Source: Lachnospiraceae bacterium
GTDB taxonomy: Bacteria > Bacillota_A > Clostridia > Lachnospirales > Lachnospiraceae
DNA length: 64,000 bases
Reading direction: 5' to 3'
Assembly (NCBI GenBank): GCA_016287765.1
Contig: JAEEWS010000005.1
Coordinates: forward strand, 1 to 64,000
The position numbers and the translations under genes are program-made. The notes beneath the pieces were generated by a model. That model was given only the letters and a program-made list of their open reading frames with translations. It did not search any database and was not told where the DNA came from. Below, piece after piece: positions 18,287 through 27,813 of this stretch (positions are counted from its first letter, which is position 1; every line of letters begins with the position of its first letter).

Positions 18287-21200
18287 ATGGCTGACTTAAA
18301 CGAAAACAAGACATCAATCGGTGGAGACAGTGTTCTTGGCGGTGACAGTAAGCTCTCGAAGTCTTCTGGATTTGACTGGGATAACGCAATGAAACAATCT
18401 GAAGCCGTCGAGACGCCCGATTTTACAGAAGGTGCCAACGGCCTTAACTTAAATCCCAAATCACCCATAAAGATGGCTGAAGATTTGGTGAGAACCACGA
18501 CGAAAGACACTGACGCCGCCTACGGTTACAGTAAGACGCGCGAATTTATTCACGACTCCGGAGTAACTGAGCTCTTTAAAAGACACGACTATAACACAGC
18601 CAGGGACGACGTTGATAAATTTATGCGTCACTCTGAGATAGAAACCGGGGCAGATAAAAATATCTTCAAACGTGATAACGATATCAAGCTCGGTGATACA
18701 GTCAATGGTTTTAGAGACGTTGAGAAACTGACAGGCCACACTGCTTCAGATTTCGATAATAACTTTTATGCTCTTAAGAAACATCTTGAAAAAAACAAAA
18801 TAAACACTTCAAACCTCACCCCCGAAAAGATTGAAAAATATCTGAAACAAGGGTTTATTCCTGCTTCAGGGAAAAACGGCAAGATACTGCTTAGCAGGGA
18901 TAAGAAACTGGCAGAGATCCTTAAGGAATTTCGTCTGTACAAGCTCGGAGAACAATCACGACGCATAATGCGAGACGGGAAAGGCGGCGTCTTAAAAGCC
19001 GGCAAGTCAATTGGCAAAAATGCCCTTACGCAAGGTATTAAAGATACTGATGCCATGCAAGGTGTCAACTCTGTCAGATCAGGAGTTAACACCGCAAAAA
19101 CGGGCGCCAAACTCGTAAAGAAATCCGCTCTCGCTGTTCCTAAAGGACTGGACGCGGCTGCAAAGACAGGTCTTGCAGTTGTTGATTATACAGGAAGAGC
19201 TGCGCTTTTTATGGCTAAAAACTCTGCTGTGGCAGGCAAAGTAAGAACAGTTTCCGGTAGAATATCCGGTGCGAGATCCGGTTACTCAGATTTTTCTTCA
19301 AAGGTGCGGAATTTCCCTTCAGATGCAAAAAATCGCGTAAAAGAAGAAATTAAGGCATCGGTGAAAAAACGTGCAGAAGCTTTGGGTAATAATCTGGCTG
19401 ACAGAGTCGCGTCAAAAGCCATAGATGGGGCAACAGGCGCTGTGAAATCGCAAAAGTTCTTGCATGGCCTTATGGAACGATTTAAGGGGACTAAGACTAA
19501 ATTCGGAGCCTTGTTAGCTCGCGGCAAACTATTCCGTAGCAAAGCGAATGCGGTTTTTCACCCTATAAGAACCTTCCAGAGATTTCTTAAGAGAAGGCTT
19601 GCCATGGCAGCAAAAAAGGCAGCAAAGGCAGCTTTAAAACTTGTCGCTCAAGGAATTAAGGCCCTGCTTTCATTACCTCCAGTACAGATTGGTGTTGCCG
19701 TTGTAGGAGGAGGTGGCATATTAATACTTGTTATTTCAGGACTTGTCGCCGGTTTGGGCGGATCAGACGGAGGATGGCGCGGCGGGCTTAAAGCAACGCA
19801 AACGTGGTTCAAAAAGACAGGTCTTGTCGCATCAAGAAATTTTCAGAACTTCTTAGGTGATAGTATAGTCGACTACATTGACACGACTAAAGGCGATGAA
19901 TTTGGTCTAAGCGATTACGACTATACAGTATCTCCTTTACAAAACACTGTAATCCATGTCTGTGAAATATATAACTCATATCTTACAAACCTCATGGAAT
20001 ATGATAACGATGCTGCAGCAGCTTATTGGGCCATTCCAAAAGGCTGGTATCTTGTGGACAGCACCGCCAAAGGTCGTGATAAAGACCTGTATGGTGACGG
20101 TGTAACCTATACAAAGTCGTATTACAATAAATTCTGGGATCCGGAATTAAACAGATACGGCGTGGAAAGCGGAGATATCGTAGGATACAATCTTGCCCGC
20201 TATTGGGGACCGGCAAATTACAGATATGAATCGACAGTAAACATGTTTGATAAATGGTACGACACGACATATAAAGATGTTTGGGTACCCACGACATATA
20301 AAACTGTTTATGTAGGTCCAACTTACAAAAGAAAAAAGAACTCCCAGGGTAAATGGGAATATGTTTATGAACTGCAACTCGATGAAGAAGGCATTCCTAT
20401 GACTGACATGGGAAGACCTATCTACAAGTTGGACGCCTACGGGCAGAAGATAAGAGTCGTAGATGTGCCGGCTCATTACGAAGAAGTCGTGGATGTCGAA
20501 GGACACTATGAAAAGGTCGTGGATGTACCGGAGCATTGGACATACAAACCTTACACAACATGGTTTGAAGCCGTTGGAGGTCTTGACGGCTGGGTAAACC
20601 TTGAACATGAATCAGATAAATCGTGGTGGCAGGGATTATTCGAAAACAATGTCCTCAACATCGGCGACTGGTACTCCTATAACAAACTGGACTTTGAGGT
20701 TTGGAAAAACAGCCCCGCTCATAACGTTCTTGCTCGGAAAACTAATGACAAAATAAACGTTACCATCAAGTATTCCGGACTTAACAGCAGTTCAAGCACA
20801 AAAGACGCCCACTCGCAAGCCTATTATTTAGATGAAAACGGCTATTACCATCCTTACGACTTCGAACAGATCCAAAAAGCTATTATATGCATGACCGTTG
20901 CTATTACGGACAATGGACAGGAATCTGTTGAGGCATATGAAAGGTATGCAAAACACCTTCTTGATGAACTTATTAATAACTCAGGTATCTCATTAAAAAC
21001 ATCGTATGCTGTTCCTGCAAGAAATACCGTTAAATGGAGAGTTCACGATGAGCAGAGAAAACATCCGGATGAAGGTTTGTGGAATGACGTTACTAATTTT
21101 GTTACAGGAAATGACACTTCAGTAGCTGATCGAGAAACATCCGACGCTTCGCAGACACCGGTTATTAACATCAAAATCTTCATGAACCGTTGTGGCATTC

Positions 21201-21442
21201 TCGACCTTATGCAACTTGACGAAGAATCTTTGTCAGAATACTGGCTTCACCACGTAAGCGGTTTGGAGTCGTGGAAGGATACTGACAGAATATGGGACGG
21301 TTGGTTTGATGATAATGGCAACCTGACAGATCGTGGAGAATATGCTCTTGATCTTTATAACTTAAGCGACGAGGACTTCAATGCATATTTTAATAACCTT
21401 GTTTTCTTTGAGGATCCACAGATTTTCGCAAGCAGAGAGTAA
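18287..21442 (+). CDS. large membrane-anchored surface protein of the transfer system
   Basis: About 1,050 residues. Residues 1-440 are charged and helical, with Ala/Lys-rich repeats suggesting a cytoplasmic domain. A long hydrophobic stretch follows (LPPVQIGVAVVGGGGILILV, about residues 465-490). The rest is rich in Trp, Tyr and Asp and looks extracellular. Near residues 725-760 a short unit of the form VVDV-xx-HYE recurs three times. Similar positions in other Gram-positive elements hold cell-wall hydrolases, but I find no NlpC/P60, CHAP or transglycosylase motif. ATG 18287 is preferred over GTG 18281 on spacing from AAAGGGG; both are possible. Confidence 0.65.
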   Translation: MADLNENKTSIGGDSVLGGDSKLSKSSGFDWDNAMKQSEAVETPDFTEGANGLNLNPKSPIKMAEDLVRTTTKDTDAAYGYSKTREFIHDSGVTELFKRHDYNTARDDVDKFMRHSEIETGADKNIFKRDNDIKLGDTVNGFRDVEKLTGHTASDFDNNFYALKKHLEKNKINTSNLTPEKIEKYLKQGFIPASGKNGKILLSRDKKLAEILKEFRLYKLGEQSRRIMRDGKGGVLKAGKSIGKNALTQGIKDTDAMQGVNSVRSGVNTAKTGAKLVKKSALAVPKGLDAAAKTGLAVVDYTGRAALFMAKNSAVAGKVRTVSGRISGARSGYSDFSSKVRNFPSDAKNRVKEEIKASVKKRAEALGNNLADRVASKAIDGATGAVKSQKFLHGLMERFKGTKTKFGALLARGKLFRSKANAVFHPIRTFQRFLKRRLAMAAKKAAKAALKLVAQGIKALLSLPPVQIGVAVVGGGGILILVISGLVAGLGGSDGGWRGGLKATQTWFKKTGLVASRNFQNFLGDSIVDYIDTTKGDEFGLSDYDYTVSPLQNTVIHVCEIYNSYLTNLMEYDNDAAAAYWAIPKGWYLVDSTAKGRDKDLYGDGVTYTKSYYNKFWDPELNRYGVESGDIVGYNLARYWGPANYRYESTVNMFDKWYDTTYKDVWVPTTYKTVYVGPTYKRKKNSQGKWEYVYELQLDEEGIPMTDMGRPIYKLDAYGQKIRVVDVPAHYEEVVDVEGHYEKVVDVPEHWTYKPYTTWFEAVGGLDGWVNLEHESDKSWWQGLFENNVLNIGDWYSYNKLDFEVWKNSPAHNVLARKTNDKINVTIKYSGLNSSSSTKDAHSQAYYLDENGYYHPYDFEQIQKAIICMTVAITDNGQESVEAYERYAKHLLDELINNSGISLKTSYAVPARNTVKWRVHDEQRKHPDEGLWNDVTNFVTGNDTSVADRETSDASQTPVINIKIFMNRCGILDLMQLDEESLSEYWLHHVSGLESWKDTDRIWDGWFDDNGNLTDRGEYALDLYNLSDEDFNAYFNNLVFFEDPQIFASRE

Positions 21443-21463
21443 AAAGAAAGAGGCCGTGATAGT

Positions 21464-21494
21464 TCCCGGGCTGAAGTTTGGCCCGGGATTTTTT
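21464..21494 (+). terminator. Rho-independent terminator
   Basis: TCCCGGGC / GCCCGGGA stem with a 9-base loop and six T, 20 bases after the surface protein. Confidence 0.85.
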
Positions 21495-21862
21495 CAAAAT
21501 ATGATTTCAACACACTGTAGAAGACCGTTTGACAACATTATTTCTACATAATATGTTTTGTAAGGGGGAAAGAATAAGCAGCTAACTGCAAAAAGTGATC
21601 TCCTTATCGGCTCATTGCTGTATCTTTCGTTCAGGCGAATGCAGTACCTAAAAAGCTTATAAGTTTGTGCTTGTGTCATTTTCGTTTTTGTTCTAATGGA
21701 ACCCGCAAATGCAACATCTTCTGTACGTGGTATAATCTGCGGCGGCCAAAGATAGGAGTGCGAGATTGCAGTCTTTGGTCCTTTCTGAAAAACAAAGCAC
21801 GTTAACATATTTAATCATGATGAAATCGATCGGATGTTAATTGTTTTTAAGGTGGTGAAAAA
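21495..21862. other. intergenic stretch without a convincing gene
   Basis: About 370 bases. Visible are a TTGACA at 21529 with a weak downstream hexamer, and a CCAAAGA / TCTTTGG stem near 21750-21780. An untranslated RNA is possible but unsupported. Confidence 0.4.
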
Positions 21863-22540
21863 GTGAAAGAAGAAGATAAAGCTTTACTTACATCAATCAA
21901 ATACTTCCCTATCAAATCTAGGAAGACCGACAATTTTTTCATAAATGCACAAGGTAGCGTCTTTTTCTTTGCAAAAGAAGAGGATGCGAAGACTTTTTCG
22001 GAGAATGAAAAAGATGTGCAGCCGATTCCTGCCCACTTCTTTGAGACGACTGAGCTTGTGTCAAATCTTTACAGCTTGGGAGCAAAGTCCATCCACATAT
22101 TCAATAGTCCAGATGACATAAAGACTATCCCCATCGAGAAAAAAGATGCAAAGCAGGGTTATTACAATCCCGTCGTGAATTTCAACGTTCAACGTCTTAA
22201 GCACACCGGAGAAAAGTCGTATCTTAAAAACTTAAAGGATCAATATCTTATAACTCCTGTACTGTTATACGGACGTCGTGCGGAACAGTATCCCGTCGTG
22301 AGATACGCGTACGGCATAGAGCCCTCGAAGAATCCGAGTCCGAAGTACTTCGTTCTTTTCACGTCGTTGCAGGAATTTGACCGCTGGAATGAAACTCAGG
22401 GGAAGAAGTTCAAGCCCGTTGAAATTGAAATACGTCGTTTCAATACTATCCGGAAAGACAACCCTATTATGATCAATCCTCTTTCAGATAAACTGGTGCT
22501 TACGCATACGCAACTCAAGAGAGTGTTGTTTGCCAAATAG
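21863..22540 (+). CDS. hypothetical protein, 225 aa, possibly SseB-like
   Basis: GTG start at 21863 behind AAGGTGG. The protein is soluble. Residues 160-225 (YFVLFTSLQEFDRW, then IMINPLSDKLVLT) have the order seen in SseB N-terminal-type domains, but the match is by eye and weak. The gene carries at least seven GTCGT/ACGAC words in 678 bases. Confidence 0.55.
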   Translation: MKEEDKALLTSIKYFPIKSRKTDNFFINAQGSVFFFAKEEDAKTFSENEKDVQPIPAHFFETTELVSNLYSLGAKSIHIFNSPDDIKTIPIEKKDAKQGYYNPVVNFNVQRLKHTGEKSYLKNLKDQYLITPVLLYGRRAEQYPVVRYAYGIEPSKNPSPKYFVLFTSLQEFDRWNETQGKKFKPVEIEIRRFNTIRKDNPIMINPLSDKLVLTHTQLKRVLFAK

Positions 22541-22559
22541 GTGATCATATAGCCGAAAT

Positions 22560-22973
22560 ATGGTTCAGAAAGAAGTGGACAAAATGAACATAAATGATAT
22601 ACTTGATAAAGTAATTAGGAAACCGTACTACTACGTTCCTCCTTGTCCGGAATGCGGAAGCAAAAGGACAGGAAAGATCATTCTCTCACACGACGCCGAT
22701 ACAGACCAATATATAGTCGAAACGGCATTAAAAAGCGGTGAACTCACGACTGTACAAGATGAATATCCCTTCGGTAACAATCTCTATTGTGACGACTGTG
22801 GTTTTACTTGGTGGGGACGACCGGAACTTATGTGGGTATCACCCGGAAAAATACTGGAGGAGAAAACGGCACGCGGCACGGTTGAGCTATTGGATAAATT
22901 AAAAGACACATCAAAGCCAAAAAAGAAATCGGTACTGCAGAAATTTCTTGTATTCAGATCTCCAACGAAGTAA
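22560..22973 (+). CDS. zinc-ribbon protein, 137 aa
   Basis: Two knuckles, CPECGS and CDDCGFTWWGR, about 45 residues apart, form a probable four-Cys zinc ribbon; the second resembles nucleic-acid-binding ribbons. The C-terminus is basic. An internal ATG at 22584 is an alternative start. It lies 20 bases after the preceding gene and 12 before the next, so the three are one transcript. Target unknown. Confidence 0.6.
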   Translation: MVQKEVDKMNINDILDKVIRKPYYYVPPCPECGSKRTGKIILSHDADTDQYIVETALKSGELTTVQDEYPFGNNLYCDDCGFTWWGRPELMWVSPGKILEEKTARGTVELLDKLKDTSKPKKKSVLQKFLVFRSPTK

Positions 22974-22984
22974 AGGAAAATATT

Positions 22985-23389
22985 ATGGCATCAGCTAAAG
23001 CAATCAGTAAACTTGAAAAGAAAGTCAGTGACACTGAATTCAAACTAAAAGTCGCCGATATGATCTATGGAATTGAAAGATCGGTATCCCTGGACTTTCC
23101 GGCTATATCTGCTGACAGAAGAAAAGAATGCATTCATTTGGGGGATATTTGTAGGACAGCATCCCGTCGTGAACTCAAAGAGGCCGAGAAACGCAATAAG
23201 TATTTAAAAAATAATGAAGGCGAGAATTTCAATCCTGACATGTGCACTGGTATACTTTATTATTCGACAGAACATAACTTCCCCGACTTTTTGCATAAGA
23301 AACTGGGAGCTACGCGCGTTAAATCACAGCTTACGCAGCTTCTTGCAGAACATAAAGCTGAACTTGATAAACTTACAAAAGCGATGTAA
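22985..23389 (+). CDS. hypothetical protein, 134 aa
   Basis: A soluble, largely helical protein with a basic middle and C-terminal coiled helix. RBS AAAGGAAA. Its last codons form the left arm of the operon terminator. No family recognised. Confidence 0.6.
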   Translation: MASAKAISKLEKKVSDTEFKLKVADMIYGIERSVSLDFPAISADRRKECIHLGDICRTASRRELKEAEKRNKYLKNNEGENFNPDMCTGILYYSTEHNFPDFLHKKLGATRVKSQLTQLLAEHKAELDKLTKAM

Positions 23390-23407
23390 AAGTCGCTTTT
23401 TTTTTAT
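23377..23407 (+). terminator. terminator overlapping the gene end
   Basis: AAAAGCGA / TCGCTTTT stem with a T-run. The stop codon lies in its loop and the T-run doubles as the T-rich box of promoter module copy 4. Confidence 0.75.
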
Positions 23408-23429
23408 GTTTCTTGTTTTTGCTCATAAT
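23394..23429 (+). promoter_or_regulatory. shared promoter module, copy 4
   Basis: CG at 23394, nine T, CATAAT at 23424 (30 bases on). The leader that follows has a perfect CCGCATA / TATGCGG hairpin at 23446-23473 before the ATG at 23506. Confidence 0.65.
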
Positions 23430-23505
23430 AACAGCATAAGATAAACCGCATAACATCGTAAGTGCCTATGCGGAATTAACTACGATTACAGAAAGGAAAT
23501 ATATT

Positions 23506-26500
23506 ATGGCTAAAGCAAAGAACACAAACCCTCGTTCAAGAAAGCAGGCCGACAGAGAAAGAGACGCCTGGGCGGACGGAATGTACGATGGCGTTGACCT
23601 CGATCAGATTGGGGAAGAAGCAGAAGCACATGAAGAAGAGAACAGAAAGCCTCTTACACGTGATGACTTTGAAGGATACGTAAACGGACTTGAAACTCCG
23701 AATAAAGAAAAAACAGGGGCTCTTGCAGCTTCACTGAAAAATTACGGCGTTGAAAATTACAACCCCGAAATTCCTTCCGTAACACGTCCGGACGAAACAC
23801 TCATCGACTTTATCATCGACTGCATCCGCACCGCTGCACACGAAACATTAGCTGCAAAGCTCGCTCTCCTTTATACAGAAATAAGTAAGGGTGTTGGAGA
23901 TTCACATGAAATCGACACGCCTTTAAGCCTCACCATCGCAGAAAGTCATATGGCAAGTCTTGGTTACGACGATACTCTTATCGATCAGGTAAAAGCTTAC
24001 GTCGATGCATATGACATGCCTGTTGATACGCCTGAAGATAGAGCTGCTGTCCTTGACAGACTGTCATCCGCAGGGATTGAGCCGGAGATAGGGGCAAGCG
24101 AGCTCGGAAAATCGCATGCAAGCGTCATCGCAGAAACCAACCGTAGGGAAATGAAGGAACCCTCTCATGAGGAGAGTGTCCTTATGAGCAGCTACAGTGC
24201 TCTCAGAAATGAAAGTGCTGCTTATACATCCTCGGATACCCACGAAGTCCCCACTGCTCATGCAGAACGCACTAATCTCAAATATGACCGTGACAATGGT
24301 TTTGCATTCGCAGTAGAAAATGTACTGCCTGATGGCACGCCTGACGAAAAAGCTTCTTTAATTGAAGATATGAATAAAGACATTGAAAAAGCCCATTCAG
24401 AAGGTAAATCCCTCATCGCTTTCAGTCTTGATGAATCCTATGCACTTGTGGATCGCATGGAAAGGGAATGTGCACTTCCTACAGAATTGGGAGATGCTTA
24501 CCGCACTATGTTTGCCGGAATGTGTGAAAATGCTGAAATGAAAGCACAGGCTGCAGTCGTATATGAGTCATTGGCTCAGGTCGCTGAAAAAGCAATCGAA
24601 ACCAAAGATCTTGCTCCGGTAATTGCGTTCACAGAGAAAACCGTCGTCGAAGCTGTACCTGAAGTTGCAGAACTCTCAAAGAGCGTAGCGGATACAAGTA
24701 AGGAGATATCGAAAGCCGTTACAAAAACAGACGAAAAAGAAACGCCCGTCGTTGCAGAAGGATTGGAGGAGATCGAAAGATTTGACGAGCAGACCATTGC
24801 ATCATTAAAGCAGATCAAATCAAATGCTAAGCGTGAGGCAAGAAAAGCAAAGCACGAAACAAAAGTAGCACTTGTTCAGAACAAGAAAGCAAGTCGTGAA
24901 TTCATTGAAGAGATAAAGTATCTCGAAAAAGACATAGAGTCAAGGATGCAAAGTCTTGCAAGGCTTGAAAAGAAAGCTGATAAAACTGTGTACGAACTTG
25001 ATAAAACTTATAAAAAAGAAGTTTCACGCTTAAAGCAGGCGAGAGCCAATTACGACTCTTTAAACGGAAGTCTTGCAGAAGCAAACAAAAATATCCAGGC
25101 TTTGCGTAAACAGCGTTCGGATCTGCTTGTGGAGTTTGAAGAAGCCCGTAGGCTTAAGAACCGTGCAGCTATGCATTCTATCAACAAAGAAATAATCAGC
25201 ATCGAGAAAAGCATCAGAAAAGAGGATCGCTCTCGTTTCAAAATCGAGCTCAAAAGGATCGATGCTCAGACAACACTGGCAGTCCGCCAGGTATACGTTA
25301 ACGACACTCTCGGAGTTAGGGACAGAGTCCTGACAAAAGTCGCCATTGCCAAAGCAGATATTGAAAAGCAGACGGCTGCTTATCATAAAGCAATCGAGGG
25401 TCGTGACGACGCTGAAAAAGCAAGACTTAAATTACAGGAAGATCTTGATAAAAAGCTGGCCGAAGCTCGTAAACCTCTTACCGGTGAGCAGGACAAGACT
25501 CTCAAGAACGAGCGCACTTCCGATGAGAAGTCGATTGAGGCAGAAAAACGTCTTAAGGATTACAATCCCAAGGAAGTCGAGCAGAAGCTCAAGGAATTCA
25601 AAGAACTGGGAGTCTCTCCTAAAGATGTTCCCATTGTCGCTCTGTATGCATTGCAAAATCCGGGCGCACGTTTGGAAGGCTATTCCTGGAAAGGCAAGTC
25701 TCGCGAATTCGCTGAAGCAGTTGTAAAGGCATCCGAAATCATGCCTAGAAATGTGACAGATTCTCTCACTTACGACTTGATGCCGATTTCTGCACTCAAA
25801 AATCTTACTGACGACGTGTCAGCGCATAAGAACGAACTGGATGGCCGTTCAATCGTATCCAAGTATATGGATACGATCAACGAACATGGACGGTTTTCAG
25901 ATATGTTCTCTGTTTCAGACAGCATAGAAGACCGAGAGCTTTCATCACTTATCTCCATGTCCAAAACCGACGATTCTGCATTTAGGATCCAGGCACTTGC
26001 CAACAACGCATTTGAAAAGTCAGTAAGTCGTGAAACCGATCAGAATAAAAAAGAGCAATACGCCAAGAAACTGGAGTTACTTCGCCAGAAGAACAAGTAC
26101 ATCGATGGTGTCATTGCCTGCACGAAGCTCTGTAATGAACTCAAAGAAGGCCAGTACGGATCCATTCAGGTGGGTCACAACACTTATACGTTCACTAAGA
26201 CGTCAAAAGCAACAAGTATTCAGGAACACGGGGAAGATGGCAGTTCCAATTATATTGACGCCACAAAGTTCGTAAAGGCTTATACTGAAGCTGTTCATGA
26301 CGATCGGGAAACAGCGAAGAACATTGAAAAAGCGTTTAAGGAATCCATCAAAGATTCCAGACGCGCTGCTGACAAAGAGGAACATTCCGAAAATCCTCGC
26401 GCACAGTCCGGCGGATTCGGCTCCGTAAAAACTGATGACAATGCGAAGAATAATGGCCACGTTGACAATAATACTCAGAAGAAGAAACGTGAGTCACATG

Positions 26501-26517
26501 GCGGACTCTCGCACTAA
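23506..26517 (+). CDS. very large coiled-coil protein, 1003 aa
   Basis: RBS AAAGGAAA before ATG 23506. Residues 1-400 are acidic and helical. About 430-690 are long continuous coiled coil rich in Lys, Glu, Ala and Arg. The C-terminal 300 residues look folded. No membrane segment or nucleotide motif is visible. It may be a structural or partner-binding protein of the transferred element. Single-gene operon between module copy 4 and a strong terminator. Function unknown. Confidence 0.7.
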   Translation: MAKAKNTNPRSRKQADRERDAWADGMYDGVDLDQIGEEAEAHEEENRKPLTRDDFEGYVNGLETPNKEKTGALAASLKNYGVENYNPEIPSVTRPDETLIDFIIDCIRTAAHETLAAKLALLYTEISKGVGDSHEIDTPLSLTIAESHMASLGYDDTLIDQVKAYVDAYDMPVDTPEDRAAVLDRLSSAGIEPEIGASELGKSHASVIAETNRREMKEPSHEESVLMSSYSALRNESAAYTSSDTHEVPTAHAERTNLKYDRDNGFAFAVENVLPDGTPDEKASLIEDMNKDIEKAHSEGKSLIAFSLDESYALVDRMERECALPTELGDAYRTMFAGMCENAEMKAQAAVVYESLAQVAEKAIETKDLAPVIAFTEKTVVEAVPEVAELSKSVADTSKEISKAVTKTDEKETPVVAEGLEEIERFDEQTIASLKQIKSNAKREARKAKHETKVALVQNKKASREFIEEIKYLEKDIESRMQSLARLEKKADKTVYELDKTYKKEVSRLKQARANYDSLNGSLAEANKNIQALRKQRSDLLVEFEEARRLKNRAAMHSINKEIISIEKSIRKEDRSRFKIELKRIDAQTTLAVRQVYVNDTLGVRDRVLTKVAIAKADIEKQTAAYHKAIEGRDDAEKARLKLQEDLDKKLAEARKPLTGEQDKTLKNERTSDEKSIEAEKRLKDYNPKEVEQKLKEFKELGVSPKDVPIVALYALQNPGARLEGYSWKGKSREFAEAVVKASEIMPRNVTDSLTYDLMPISALKNLTDDVSAHKNELDGRSIVSKYMDTINEHGRFSDMFSVSDSIEDRELSSLISMSKTDDSAFRIQALANNAFEKSVSRETDQNKKEQYAKKLELLRQKNKYIDGVIACTKLCNELKEGQYGSIQVGHNTYTFTKTSKATSIQEHGEDGSSNYIDATKFVKAYTEAVHDDRETAKNIEKAFKESIKDSRRAADKEEHSENPRAQSGGFGSVKTDDNAKNNGHVDNNTQKKKRESHGGLSH

Positions 26518-26525
26518 ACAATCTG

Positions 26526-26553
26526 CGGTCGTGAGCAATCACGACCGTTTTTT
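26526..26553 (+). terminator. Rho-independent terminator
   Basis: Perfect CGGTCGTG / CACGACCG stem, 6-base loop, six T. The T-run belongs also to promoter module copy 5. Confidence 0.9.
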
Positions 26554-26581
26554 CTTTCAAAGCAACATTTTCTTCCATAAT
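26546..26581 (+). promoter_or_regulatory. shared promoter module, copy 5
   Basis: CG at 26546 is the last stem base pair of the preceding terminator; six T follow and CATAAT starts at 26576. Confidence 0.65.
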
Positions 26582-26618
26582 ATCCAATAGAAATCAAAAC
26601 AAGAAGGAGGAAACAAAG

Positions 26619-27311
26619 TTGGGCAAAGTAATCGAAATCAAAAAATATAAAGACGGGAACGACACCGTCGTTATATTCCGCAACATGGATATCTCAGACA
26701 AGTTGCTATCAGAGCTGTTCATTAAAAGCCTGGCGTCGTCGGTTAACGCCGCTCTGGACAACATAGACGACTCTCAGATGGAGTCTTTACCGGATCCTGT
26801 CCCGGAAGTGCTTGAGACATCAAACGACTCACAGTCGTCAAATGGCGGCCCTGACACGACTATCGTTTCTGAAGAAGAACCTCACGACGTTCAGTCGTTT
26901 AATGACGTACCGGAAGTCGATATAGAGCATGCCGTCGTTAAAAGCTTTATTAACGACTTTAACGCCAGCAAGTCGTTAAAGGAAAAACAGGGGTTATTCA
27001 ATGAAGCAGTTAAGGCGTTCAAGGAAGAGTCGGCCGCAAACAGTCGTGAGCAGATATTCCTCGAAATCCGCGAAATGCTAAAGGCGTTCTTTGCAAATGC
27101 AGAGCCATACGAATACAGGGAGAAGCTGGATGACGCGCAGGTCAAACTCTTCTATAAGTCGTATGTACACTGGCTTACGGAAAACGAAAGGCGTTGGATG
27201 ACAGAGAAATACAAAGTTGACAGCTGGGCGTCGTTCCTTAAGTGTCCTCATTTGAAACTCGGAGTCGGGGATATAGTAAGGTATTTCCAAAACGGACCTG
27301 AAGAAGAGTAA
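26619..27311 (+). CDS. hypothetical protein, 230 aa
   Basis: TTG start at 26619, chosen because AAGGAGG lies 8 bases upstream and the frame begins GKVIEIKKYKDG. The middle is an acidic, Ser/Asp-rich linker and the C-terminal 90 residues are helical and look folded. It has the densest GTCGT/ACGAC content I counted, 15 words in 693 bases where about 1.4 would be expected. Function unknown. Confidence 0.65.
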   Translation: MGKVIEIKKYKDGNDTVVIFRNMDISDKLLSELFIKSLASSVNAALDNIDDSQMESLPDPVPEVLETSNDSQSSNGGPDTTIVSEEEPHDVQSFNDVPEVDIEHAVVKSFINDFNASKSLKEKQGLFNEAVKAFKEESAANSREQIFLEIREMLKAFFANAEPYEYREKLDDAQVKLFYKSYVHWLTENERRWMTEKYKVDSWASFLKCPHLKLGVGDIVRYFQNGPEEE

Positions 27312-27317
27312 AAAAAG

Positions 27318-27354
27318 AAGTCATCGAATCTTAATATGATCCGATGACTTTTTT
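27318..27354. terminator. bidirectional terminator between convergent genes
   Basis: AAGTCATCG / CGATGACTT stem with T-run on one side and A-run on the other, serving both flanking genes. Confidence 0.8.
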
Positions 27355-27361
27355 ACGCTAT

Positions 27362-27811
27362 TTACTCACCCCAGAGTTTAGACTTGGTGTTTTTAAGAAT
27401 ATCGTATTGTGTTACAAGTTCTTCCGTCATGCGATCGCTTGACAACGTATGCAGAACGTCGTATGAGCCAATAAATGACACAAGGTCGTAAGCGGAAAAA
27501 AGTTGCTTAGGGGAAAGTCGGAGTGCAAACGATGCATACGTGATTATATAGCCTGCCCAATACATCAGGTCTTCTTCTATATCTGTTGTAATGTTGCAGG
27601 GAAGACCTTCCCGCTGAAAGTCGTGAAAAATATAAAGCTTGCTTTGACAGATCAGGCTTTCATTAAGCTCATATATGCCTTGAGCCGTTTGAGAAAGACA
27701 CCACCTTTTAACAGCGTCCGGAGGAAAACAACCGGCCTGAGCAGCAAGTTCAAAAACACTGCCTATTTTTCTGCACATATTTTTTTCATCGAAAGATAAA
27801 TCATAATTCAT
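27362..27811 (-). CDS. partner protein of the DUF3990 gene
   Basis: A 149-residue soluble helical protein, ATG at 27811 just after the stop of the DUF3990 gene upstream (a TTG at 27817 would overlap it). Its end (YWAGYIITYASF, then YDVLHTLSSD) resembles in pattern the end of the protein at 63523-63963 (VGRLYRCLYFAS, then YVNLSFMEGED), suggesting one small family. Proteins of this sort are often next to DUF3990 genes and may act as antitoxin or specificity partner; that is inference. Confidence 0.6.
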   Translation of the reverse strand: MNYDLSFDEKNMCRKIGSVFELAAQAGCFPPDAVKRWCLSQTAQGIYELNESLICQSKLYIFHDFQREGLPCNITTDIEEDLMYWAGYIITYASFALRLSPKQLFSAYDLVSFIGSYDVLHTLSSDRMTEELVTQYDILKNTKSKLWGE

Positions 27812-27813
27812 TA

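Noticed and set aside
21494..21808. Minus-strand frame of 104 codons after the surface protein
   Set aside because: No ribosome site, atypical composition with many Cys, Tyr and Pro, and it overlaps a plus-strand terminator; treated as non-coding.
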